Assembly: GCA_900555425.1 (NCBI GenBank)
Contig: UNSM01000012.1
Span: 1 to 15,315 of the forward strand
DNA length: 15,315 nucleotides
Direction: 5' to 3'
DNA from: Candidatus Saccharimonadota bacterium
Lineage (GTDB): Bacteria > Patescibacteriota > Saccharimonadia > Saccharimonadales > Saccharimonadaceae
The notes beneath the pieces were generated by a model. That model was not told the origin of the DNA. It did not search any database and saw only the letters and a program-made list of their open reading frames with translations. This document shows positions 7,428 through 12,989 of this stretch, one piece after another; positions within the stretch are counted from its first letter, which is position 1; each line of letters starts with the position of its first letter. The position numbers and the translations under genes were made by a program.

Positions 7428-8831
7428 TTATCGACCGCCGAATAACTTCTCAAGCAAAGTCGGCTCGGGTTTTCCTGGGATATTTGATTTGTTGCTTTGC
7501 TGCTGATTTGAGCTGGATTCTGAAGTCGCGGTAGCTTTGCTTGGGTCTGGGCTGATTTGTTCTGCGAAGATAAGAAGTCGTTTCTCTGCGGTTCCTAAAG
7601 GTACACAGCTTACAAGCGTCAGCATTGGTTTATCTGTATTAATCTGAACTTTTGAAACTTCGGTCGGCATAACAACTTCTGTTGATGTTATTTTATAAGT
7701 GTAGCGTTTCCCGTTGTAATTCATGTAGATAATGTCGCCCTTGACCAACTTTTCATTCTGAGCAAAGACGAATTTATAATCGCCACCAGCAAAAGCGTCG
7801 TTACTGGAGTGTGCGGCAAATACGGCATTTCCGACTTCGCCTGGCACGGCGCTGGCGCCAGGAATTGAAAAGTGAGCTACTCCCTTCTCCATGGCTTTTG
7901 ATTGCGATTTTGTGTCGCTGGCGGCGCCGTAAATAACTGGCGCGTCAACGTTAATCTTTGGGATGATAATTCTAGGTTCAGGTCCGACAGTTACGTCAGT
8001 GGAGGCGTCAACGATGATGTTTTGTGGGTTAATTGCGCCAGGTGTTGTGTAGGCTGCGACCGCGCCGAAAATAACGCGGTTATATTGCAAAAACATGAAG
8101 ACTAATAGCACTGATAATCCAGCGATCGCCGGAACAAAATGTCGGGATTTTTTCACCTTATTAGCGGAGTCGCGAACCTTTTGCTGAATTTGACTGCGGA
8201 GTTCTTTTATGGCTGCTTTTTGTGGGTCCAGAGGCTCGTCTTCGCTGACTACGGGCGTGATATTCTGATTTTCCTTCGTTAATCTGGAGATCTCACGGTT
8301 TTTTGCCGCAATGTCGCCAGCATAGTAACGCTCGTAATACATCTGATAATATTTCTGCCAAGCGCTGTGGTATTGCTTCCATTGGTCGGCCGAAACTTGA
8401 GTGTGGACGGTTGAATTTTGAGTTTGAGCGGTTTGGTTTACGGGAGCGGAATTGCTAATTTGCGGCTTTGGCTGAATCTGAGTTTGGGCAATTGGCGCCG
8501 TTCGCATAGCGTGATTAGCAGAGTCTTTTTTTAGCTCTGGCTGTGGCGCTGTTGAAGCTTGCTGAGGCTTGGCTATTTGCACCTTAGGCTGTTCTGATCG
8601 GACTTCGGGTTTTGATTGCAATTGAGCGGAAAATGGTTGCGTCTGAGGCTTTTCTGGTGCGGAATTCTGTTCTTCTGATCTGGAATAAATAGCGTCAAGT
8701 TGCCCACGAATAACATCGGCAGCGGCATTTCGTGAGGCTGCTGAGTCGCGAGTTGGCGGCGTGAGAGATCGGCGCTGATCTGATACCGGCATGCCCACTC
8801 GACCGTTTGATTGATCATCCGTCGGATACAT
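7428..8831 (-). CDS. Sortase family transpeptidase with long Pro/Gln-rich cytoplasmic region
   Basis: 467 residues from the start chosen here. The first ~230 residues are Pro/Gln/Ser-rich and disordered, broken by an aromatic block at about 149-170 (WKQYHSAWQKYYQMYYERYY) and a Lys/Arg-rich helix. A transmembrane helix follows (about 233-261). The sortase domain has catalytic H341 (FAAHSSN), C409 (TLVSCVPLG) and R418 (EKRLLIF). The TLxxC...R arrangement with VPLGT is typical of Gram-positive sortases that cleave a sorting motif and attach the protein to a surface acceptor. No LPxTG-type substrate is encoded in the window. I start at the ATG 8829-8831 because the ATG at 8841-8843 lies inside the -10 box (TATAATG) and would precede the transcription start. 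The topology puts the catalytic domain outside the cell. Confidence 0.92.
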   Translation of the reverse strand: MYPTDDQSNGRVGMPVSDQRRSLTPPTRDSAASRNAAADVIRGQLDAIYSRSEEQNSAPEKPQTQPFSAQLQSKPEVRSEQPKVQIAKPQQASTAPQPELKKDSANHAMRTAPIAQTQIQPKPQISNSAPVNQTAQTQNSTVHTQVSADQWKQYHSAWQKYYQMYYERYYAGDIAAKNREISRLTKENQNITPVVSEDEPLDPQKAAIKELRSQIQQKVRDSANKVKKSRHFVPAIAGLSVLLVFMFLQYNRVIFGAVAAYTTPGAINPQNIIVDASTDVTVGPEPRIIIPKINVDAPVIYGAASDTKSQSKAMEKGVAHFSIPGASAVPGEVGNAVFAAHSSNDAFAGGDYKFVFAQNEKLVKGDIIYMNYNGKRYTYKITSTEVVMPTEVSKVQINTDKPMLTLVSCVPLGTAEKRLLIFAEQISPDPSKATATSESSSNQQQSNKSNIPGKPEPTLLEKLFGGR

Positions 8832-8841
8832 AACTTCTTTC

Positions 8842-8864
8842 ATTATACGTCAAATTGATATCAA
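8842..8864 (-). promoter_or_regulatory. Sortase promoter -10 box with adjacent palindrome
   Basis: Minus-strand TATAAT at 8842-8847 ends 10 bp before the chosen ATG (8831), the same spacing as other nearly leaderless genes here. A perfect 10-bp palindrome TTGATATCAA (8855-8864) sits in the spacer, where a bound repressor would block polymerase. The operator role is speculative. Confidence 0.55.
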
Positions 8865-8877
8865 ATAAAAGTCGTGC

Positions 8878-8906
8878 TTGTGAGAAATTGCTAGTTGTGC
8901 TACAAT
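8878..8906 (+). promoter_or_regulatory. Promoter of tRNA-Leu
   Basis: TTGTGA (8878-8883), 17 bp spacer, then TACAAT (8901-8906) with the extended TGC before it. The predicted start is near 8913, giving about 20 nt of 5' leader for RNase P to remove before 8935. Confidence 0.7.
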
Positions 8907-8934
8907 CATACGGTAGCTTGGAGCGTTCTCTTGT

Positions 8935-9021
8935 GCCGCGGTGGCGGAATTGGTAGACGCGCTAGACTCAAAATCTGGTGAGCAATAGCTCGTGCCGGTT
9001 CAAGTCCGGCCCGCGGTACCA
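8935..9021 (+). tRNA. tRNA-Leu, anticodon CAA
   Basis: A complete 87-nt class II tRNA. It has a 7-bp acceptor (GCCGCGG with CCGCGGT; the first pair is G-U), the D-arm block GGCGGAATTGGTAGACGC, and an anticodon stem CTAGA/TCTGG with loop CTCAAAA (8967-8973; anticodon CAA at 8969-8971). A long variable arm (GAGC-AATA-GCTC) and a T-arm GCCGG-TTCAAGT-CCGGC follow. The long variable arm and CAA anticodon identify leucine, reading UUG. The 3' CCA (9019-9021) is encoded. It has its own promoter and terminator. Confidence 0.98.
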
Positions 9022-9040
9022 GAGGCGGCTTCAGGTGATA

Positions 9041-9067
9041 ATCGTCCGTTTTTCGGGCGATTTTTTT
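9041..9067 (+). terminator. Rho-independent terminator of tRNA-Leu
   Basis: An 8-bp stem, ATCGTCCG (9041-9048) with CGGGCGAT (9054-9061), one G-U pair and a TTTTT loop, followed by a seven-T run. It lies 20 bp after the tRNA CCA end. Confidence 0.92.
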
Positions 9068-9080
9068 ATGCAAAGAAAAC

Positions 9081-9148
9081 AGCCCGCAGAAAGGCGCTAC
9101 CGAGGCTTTGTAGCCTTCCAGGCGAGCTGTCTTCTCTGCGGGCTTTTT
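9081..9148. terminator. Probable bidirectional terminator with long structured loop
   Basis: A perfect 10-bp inverted repeat, AGCCCGCAGA (9081-9090) and TCTGCGGGCT (9135-9144), encloses 44 nt that can form a smaller hairpin around GGCTTTGTAGCC. Five T follow on the plus strand; GTTTTCTTT follows on the minus strand. It begins within the TAA codon region of the mini membrane protein gene, so its main use is probably to end that minus-strand transcript. The long branched loop is unusual for a simple terminator. Confidence 0.65.
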
Positions 9149-9368
9149 ACGACAGCCCTTTCCCTCCGTTCTCTTTAGCGTTAAGCAGGAACATAAGGCT
9201 AGCGAAGCCTCCGGCCAACGCCCCAATGGGCGCCGCGGAGGACATGTCTGCGGCAAGCAGGAATGCGATTAGCATCCCAGCTGCCGCTCCGATTGCGGCG
9301 GAAAGGGCGACGACCGCCACTAATGCTGTAACCATGATGATTAGAGGTCCAATCTTCACGGCACTCAC
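9147..9368 (-). CDS. Two-helix mini membrane protein, unknown function
   Basis: 73 codons from GTG 9366-9368, or 70 from the GTG at 9357-9359. The product is almost wholly hydrophobic. Helix 1 spans about residues 6-40 (IGPLIIMVTALVAVVALSAA, then a Gly/Ala-rich stretch) and helix 2 about 46-64 (PIGALAGGFASLMFLLNA). The tail KENGGKGLS is short and polar. Small-residue GxxxA/AxxxG spacings suggest tight helix packing or oligomers. I recognise no family; the shape is holin-like or like small membrane-stress peptides, but nothing proves either. The codons are richer in G and C than those of flanking genes. It has a dedicated near-consensus promoter, a long structured leader and an abutting terminator, so it is an independent, probably well-expressed unit. 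The AGAGG Shine-Dalgarno is only two bases from the first GTG and 11 from the second, so the start is uncertain. Confidence 0.7.
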   Translation of the reverse strand: MSAVKIGPLIIMVTALVAVVALSAAIGAAAGMLIAFLLAADMSSAAPIGALAGGFASLMFLLNAKENGGKGLS

Positions 9369-9394
9369 TTCCTCTCGAGAAGTGCTTTACTCAT
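9365..9394 (-). CDS. Possible 9-residue leader peptide in the mini membrane protein leader
   Basis: ATG at 9392-9394 opens the frame MSKALLERK, then TGA, which overlaps the first GTG of the mini membrane protein (GTGA). Its ATG lies in the 3' arm of a predicted leader stem. No Shine-Dalgarno precedes it. If translated, it would couple to or modulate the downstream gene. This is inference from layout only. Confidence 0.25.
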   Translation of the reverse strand: MSKALLERK

Positions 9395-9439
9395 AACTAA
9401 GGGCTACTTTCGCCCTTTGATGAGTCCGAGCGAAAGCTT
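9369..9439 (-). promoter_or_regulatory. Structured 5' leader (candidate cis-regulatory RNA)
   Basis: About 70 nt from the predicted start (~9439) to the GTG. Minus-strand pairings nest. GCTTT pairs with AAAGC outermost; ACTCAT pairs with ATGAGT; inside them AAGGGC pairs with GCCCTT around a GAAAGTA loop. The 5' side has an asymmetric CGCTCGG bulge. Downstream, CACTTC and GAAGTG can form a hairpin whose loop holds the AGAGG Shine-Dalgarno and whose 3' arm holds the start GTG, while GCACT/AGTGC offers a competing pairing. I do not recognise a known riboswitch class. The architecture fits control of translation by RNA folding. Confidence 0.5.
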
Positions 9440-9445
9440 GGTAGT

Positions 9446-9474
9446 ATAATACAACTAATTGTACGTAATGTCAA
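9446..9474 (-). promoter_or_regulatory. Near-consensus sigma-70 promoter of the mini membrane protein gene
   Basis: On the minus strand: TTGACA (9469-9474), 17-bp spacer, TATTAT (9446-9451), with an overlapping TATACT three bases further on. This is the only perfect TTGACA with ideal spacing that I see in the window. It lies in the gap just after the stop codon of the hydrate-dehydratase-like gene. Confidence 0.8.
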
Positions 9475-9492
9475 GCAGATATTTATGAGAAG

Positions 9493-10284
9493 CTACATTT
9501 TGCAAATAGCGGTGCTGATTGCTGCTAGCGGCGCTTTCGGCGACCAAATCAAGTAGCTTGCGGCGCGGGCGCCGACGGTTCCCCGCCAAATTGCCATTGG
9601 TGCGTCCCACTTTTGGGTGACGACTTCTCCGCTGTGGGCGATTATTAAATTGTCGGCATGAAAAACGCAAATTGTTACGGGATATGTGATGGTGAATTTG
9701 TGAAGCGCTTCGACGAGTTGCGACAATTGAATGCTGAACGTAATCATTTTTGGATAAAAAATTGCGCGGAATATTTTCTGAACTTGCGCCAGACTTGCCA
9801 CGAAAACCACGTGCGGATTGTCCAAAATTTCCTGAAAACTATTTTGCACGAGGTCAATCGCATCTCGCGTCAGCACGACGGGAATTTCTGACTTTTTGAT
9901 CAATTCTTCGTAGACAATTGCCGTTTGACTATTTCGCCCAGCGTCGCCGCATAATAGCAATACATTCGCCCATCTTTCTAGCGCCAAAGTTTCAGTGAGC
10001 GCTTCGTTTGCCAAGCTTCCCGATTGGTTTGTCGGTGCGAATAACACGTCGGTCATATTCGCGGGAACATTTTTTTTCAAGGCGTCAGGCAGTAAAACAC
10101 GAGCCTCGCCCACGCCAGCCTTGAGCGCCTCTTGATAGCTTTCTGCCACCGCTAAAAATCCTAATTTGTTACCGCCGATGATTCCTAATTTTCCCGCTTG
10201 GTCGCGTCGTTCTGGCTTGTTCCATTCGACATCTGGAAAAAGTGGTTTCCCTGGCTCTTGTTTTTGCCAAAATTTCATATCCAT
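9493..10284 (-). CDS. Degenerate NAD(P)H-hydrate dehydratase-like protein (YjeF C-terminal / ribokinase fold)
   Basis: 263 residues. The N-terminal half matches the ribokinase-like fold of ADP/ATP-dependent NAD(P)H-hydrate dehydratase (NnrD): GKLGIIGGNK (31-40), EALKAGVGEARVLLP (52-66), LLLCGDAGRNSQT (109-121) and VVLTRDAIDL (136-145). In true NnrD the last third has a GTGD motif whose Asp is catalytic. Here the corresponding place reads WRGTVGARAA, with no Asp, and the following helices are short. The epimerase half (NnrE) is absent. So metabolite repair activity is doubtful; it may bind nucleotides or have a changed role. The ATG overlaps the xth stop by one base (TAATG), with GAGG upstream, so translation is coupled to xth. 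A second ATG at 10276-10278 is a weaker alternative. Confidence 0.7.
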   Translation of the reverse strand: MDMKFWQKQEPGKPLFPDVEWNKPERRDQAGKLGIIGGNKLGFLAVAESYQEALKAGVGEARVLLPDALKKNVPANMTDVLFAPTNQSGSLANEALTETLALERWANVLLLCGDAGRNSQTAIVYEELIKKSEIPVVLTRDAIDLVQNSFQEILDNPHVVFVASLAQVQKIFRAIFYPKMITFSIQLSQLVEALHKFTITYPVTICVFHADNLIIAHSGEVVTQKWDAPMAIWRGTVGARAASYLIWSPKAPLAAISTAICKM

Positions 10285-11084
10285 TACAAATTTACCTCAA
10301 TACTCACCGGACAATGATCGCTGCCCATTTGTTCTGGATGAATTTGCGGATTAGTAACGCGATTTGCAATTTCACGCGACGCTAGCCAATAGTCAATCCG
10401 CCAGCCAACATTTCGCGCTCTGGCATTTGCCCAGTGCGTCCACCAGCTATAAGCGCCAGTTTTTTCAGGGAAAGCTGCTCGGAAAGTGTCTGTAAATCCA
10501 GCGTCCAAATAGTTCTGAAAACCTTCCCGCTCTTCGTCGGTGAAGCCGTGCTTGCCGACGTTAGGTTTCGGATTTGCCAAGTCAATTTCCTGATGTGCCA
10601 CGTTCATATCGCCACAATAAAGGACTGGCTTTGACAATTCCAATTCTTCCAGATAAGCCAACACCGCCTTGTCCCATTTTTTATATCGTAAATCTAATCG
10701 GCTTAAATCCCCTTTTGAGTTCGGAGTGTAGCAATTGACAACCCAAAAATCGTCAAACTCGGCGGTAATAATTCGTCCTTCGTCGGCTGGATTGCCGTAT
10801 TCGTCGCCCGTTAAATCAAATTGCTCAATGACGTTCGGCGGAAAACCGTCACGCCAGCTTAAGGGCGGAATTTTTGAGAAAATTGCCGTGCCAGAGTAGC
10901 CTTTTTTGGCGGCGGAATAGAAATGCTCGTGATAATTCGGCAGGTCAATTTCAACTTGATCTCTGGTGGCTTTGGTTTCTTGTAGGCATAAAATATCTGG
11001 ATCGTACGTGTTGATGAACTTCGCAAATTCGCCTTTATTCATAACTGCGCGAATACCGTTTACATTCCAAGAGAAAAGCTTCAT
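10284..11084 (-). CDS. xth: Exodeoxyribonuclease III (AP endonuclease)
   Basis: 266 residues, full length for the family. It acts in base-excision repair, cutting DNA 5' to abasic sites and removing 3' blocking groups with a divalent metal. Conserved residues are N7 (SWNVNGIRA), E36 (LQETK), Y119 with N117 (NCYTPN), D159 and N161 (GDMNVAH), D231 (WRIDYWL) and the D256/H257 pair (GSDHCPV). All are intact. The order matches the Xth/ExoA type rather than the Nfo type. A TATAAT box ends six bases before the ATG, predicting a leaderless transcript. The next gene overlaps its stop codon. Divergent to the alpha/beta hydrolase gene. Confidence 0.97.
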   Translation of the reverse strand: MKLFSWNVNGIRAVMNKGEFAKFINTYDPDILCLQETKATRDQVEIDLPNYHEHFYSAAKKGYSGTAIFSKIPPLSWRDGFPPNVIEQFDLTGDEYGNPADEGRIITAEFDDFWVVNCYTPNSKGDLSRLDLRYKKWDKAVLAYLEELELSKPVLYCGDMNVAHQEIDLANPKPNVGKHGFTDEEREGFQNYLDAGFTDTFRAAFPEKTGAYSWWTHWANARARNVGWRIDYWLASREIANRVTNPQIHPEQMGSDHCPVSIEVNL

Positions 11085-11090
11085 AATTTT

Positions 11091-11096
11091 ATTATA
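11091..11096 (-). promoter_or_regulatory. -10 box of xth, leaderless geometry
   Basis: Minus-strand TATAAT (context CGGTATAAT), six bases before the xth ATG at 11084. The start of transcription should coincide with the start codon. Confidence 0.7.
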
Positions 11097-11105
11097 CCGT
11101 GATGA

Positions 11106-11111
11106 TATAAT
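11106..11111 (+). promoter_or_regulatory. -10 box of the alpha/beta hydrolase gene
   Basis: TATAAT on the plus strand, only nine bases from the divergent xth -10 box. The predicted transcription start near 11118 falls downstream of the first ATG (11115), which argues for the ATG at 11121. Confidence 0.65.
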
Positions 11112-11120
11112 TTAATGAAT

Positions 11121-11924
11121 ATGCTACCAATGTACGATAAGTTTTTGGGCGAAATATCAAGCGGCTTTATGGACGTCGGAGGCGTGAAAACTGCTTATTA
11201 TTTTTATAAAGGCGGCTCGAATAAAACTATTTTGCTAATTCATGGCATTGGTGGCGATTTTCACGGGATGATTCCGCTGGCTTATCACCTGAAAAATGAC
11301 GCGAATTTGGTGTTTGTTGACTTGCCTTCTCACGGCAGAAGTCAATTGATAAAAAATATGAAAATTAGCGATATTGAAAATTGGGCGATGAATTTGATGT
11401 CGGCTTTTGGTGGTAAAGGCGTGTCAATTGACGAGGTTGTTGCCCATTCACTTGGATGTTTGGCGGCAAATAAAATGCAATGCCAGAAAATTTGGTACAT
11501 CAGTCCTCCGATGAAAACTTCGGTTATGTCGAGAATTTCCTCGTCGTTCTTTTACCGCACTCGTCGGGTGAATCAATATATTTATTTGAACTATTATTTT
11601 TCGGTGTTCCGCGGGCTGTGCTTGGTGAATAATAGACAGAAAAATGTCGTGGATTTGATACGATGGCTGACGAAAAATACGCGAGTAACGCGGCGGCAAT
11701 ATTTGGAGCAATCGAAAATTGCGCGAGATATTTCTCGGAGTGGAAAAATTATTATTTCTGAGCGTGAGTTTACGGGATTGATAGTTGGGCGACGGGACAA
11801 GATTTCGCTTCCCGTGAACGCCGCCGATGGTGTAAAAATTGATAAATTTGTGGAGCTTGATACGGGGCATTTGTCGGTGTTGGATAGCCCAGAACTGGTT
11901 GCCGAATTGATATTGGCGGAATAA
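11121..11924 (+). CDS. Alpha/beta hydrolase
   Basis: 267 residues from the chosen ATG. It has the canonical alpha/beta-hydrolase order; positions here are for the form starting two codons earlier at 11115. The oxyanion block is LLIHGIGGD (41-48), a strand reads VFVDLPSHGRS (67-76), the nucleophile elbow is VVAHSLGC (S112), the acid is D228 (VGRRDKIS) and the histidine is H252 (DTGHLSVLDSPE). The triad is complete. The first Gly of the usual GxSxG is Ala. A cap region (about 140-205) is rich in Arg, Tyr and Phe. Substrate unknown; esterase, lipase or thioesterase activity on lipid is possible given the glycosyltransferases that follow. The start is set at 11121 because 11115 lies too close to the -10 box; 11130 is a further alternative. 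Confidence 0.9.
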   Translation: MLPMYDKFLGEISSGFMDVGGVKTAYYFYKGGSNKTILLIHGIGGDFHGMIPLAYHLKNDANLVFVDLPSHGRSQLIKNMKISDIENWAMNLMSAFGGKGVSIDEVVAHSLGCLAANKMQCQKIWYISPPMKTSVMSRISSSFFYRTRRVNQYIYLNYYFSVFRGLCLVNNRQKNVVDLIRWLTKNTRVTRRQYLEQSKIARDISRSGKIIISEREFTGLIVGRRDKISLPVNAADGVKIDKFVELDTGHLSVLDSPELVAELILAE

Positions 11925-11929
11925 TTATT

Positions 11930-11938
11930 TGCTATACT
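11930..11938 (+). promoter_or_regulatory. Extended -10 promoter between hydrolase and first glycosyltransferase
   Basis: TGCTATACT, six bases before the ATG at 11945 and six after the hydrolase stop. It predicts a leaderless mRNA within a 20-bp intergenic gap. Confidence 0.65.
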
Positions 11939-11944
11939 GTAGGT

Positions 11945-12970
11945 ATGAGTAAGAAAGACGATAAAAAACTAATTGTTGATATGATTTCTGAAAGCGAATT
12001 TACTGTTCAGGGTCATGGTGTGCATACGGCCTTTGTAGAGATGACAAATGCGCTTAAAGATCGTGATGATATTGATATTGCGGTGAATAAGGCGCGGTTA
12101 GACGCGGATATAGTCCATGTACAAACTACTGGACTGTATTCGATGAAAAAAATGCGTCAATCTGGCGGAAAGAAGGTCGTGTCTGCTCATGTTGTACCAG
12201 CTTCTTTTATAGGTAGTATTAAGGGTACGAAGTTGCTAGAGCCACTTGCTCGCGCGTATTTACGATGGTTTTACAATAAAGCTGATTTGGTCTTGGCGGT
12301 ATCTGATTATACAAAGAACGAACTGGAAAAAATTGGTGTCAAGAAGCCAATTTCTGTACTATACAACACTATAGATACGGCAAAATATGCTAATTCACCG
12401 GCGAAGAAGAAATCTGCTAGACAAAAGCTTGGCATTAGCAATGATGCTTTTGTGGTTGTTGGAAGTGGTCAAGTGCAGCCACGTAAGCGTGTCGATGTGT
12501 TTTTTGATATGGCAGAAAAGATGCCTGATGTGGAGTTTGTATGGGTCGGCGGCGTGCCGTTTGGAGTGATTGCGGCTGAGAATGGTGCTATGCAAAGAAT
12601 GATGAATAATCCGCCAAAGAATTTGAAATTTACCGGTGTGATACCGCTTGACGATGTTGCTGATTATTACCGTGCGGCCGATGTATTTGTATTGCCGAGC
12701 GAGCAGGAAACCTTCGGTTTGGTTGTTGTTGAGGCCGCTGCCGCAGGATTACCTGTTGTCTTGCGAGATATTTCTGATTATGACACAACATTTAGAGATG
12801 GGGCGGTAATGGCTTCGTCTGATAGCGATTTTGTTACCCAAGTAGATAAACTGAGGCGAAATAAGAAATTTTATAGCCAACAATGTCTATTAGCAGAAAA
12901 GATTGCCAAACGTTTTGACAGCAGTGCTGGCGCTGAGCGATTGGTTGAATTTTATCGATCGCTGATATAA
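11945..12970 (+). CDS. GT4-family glycosyltransferase
   Basis: 341 residues with the GT-B fold order. The N-terminal domain has a short Gly-containing loop (FTVQGHGVHTAF, 19-30), ADIVHVQT (54-61) and the linker ADLVLAVSDYTKNEL (113-127). The C-terminal donor domain has VVGSGQVQPRKRVDV (171-185; R180/K181 bind the sugar-nucleotide phosphates), VEFVWVGG (196-203) and NLKFTGVIPLDDVADYYRAADVFVLPSEQETFGLVVVEA. The EX7E pair is E255/E263. It retains a sugar from a nucleotide donor with retention of configuration. Neighbours suggest glycolipid or surface glycan synthesis: resemblance to bacterial diacylglycerol glucosyltransferases is general, not exact. It lacks transmembrane helices, so it should be cytosolic or peripheral. 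The acceptor is unknown. Confidence 0.92.
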   Translation: MSKKDDKKLIVDMISESEFTVQGHGVHTAFVEMTNALKDRDDIDIAVNKARLDADIVHVQTTGLYSMKKMRQSGGKKVVSAHVVPASFIGSIKGTKLLEPLARAYLRWFYNKADLVLAVSDYTKNELEKIGVKKPISVLYNTIDTAKYANSPAKKKSARQKLGISNDAFVVVGSGQVQPRKRVDVFFDMAEKMPDVEFVWVGGVPFGVIAAENGAMQRMMNNPPKNLKFTGVIPLDDVADYYRAADVFVLPSEQETFGLVVVEAAAAGLPVVLRDISDYDTTFRDGAVMASSDSDFVTQVDKLRRNKKFYSQQCLLAEKIAKRFDSSAGAERLVEFYRSLI

Positions 12971-12971
12971 A

Positions 12972-12980
12972 TGGTATAAT
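12972..12980 (+). promoter_or_regulatory. Extended -10 promoter between the two glycosyltransferase genes
   Basis: TGGTATAAT starts right after the preceding TAA and ends nine bases before the ATG at 12990, predicting a leader of about 2-3 nt. Confidence 0.65.
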
Positions 12981-12989
12981 GGGGCTATT

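Noticed and set aside
8935..9150. tRNA-Leu as an integration site for a mobile element.
   Set aside because: No repeat of the tRNA 3' end, integrase or phage gene is visible nearby. The mini protein unit alone is not evidence of an island.
8906..9256. Minus-strand 116-codon open frame across the tRNA-Leu and terminator.
   Set aside because: It runs antisense through a complete tRNA, two hairpins and the mini protein gene in another frame, and has no family resemblance.
9386..9445. Hammerhead ribozyme on the plus strand (TGATGAGTCC...CGAAAGC resembles the core).
   Set aside because: The invariant C before UGAUGA is U here, stem II would have only two pairs, and extra bases separate the would-be cleavage site from stem I. 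The likeness comes from the complement of the minus-strand leader stems.
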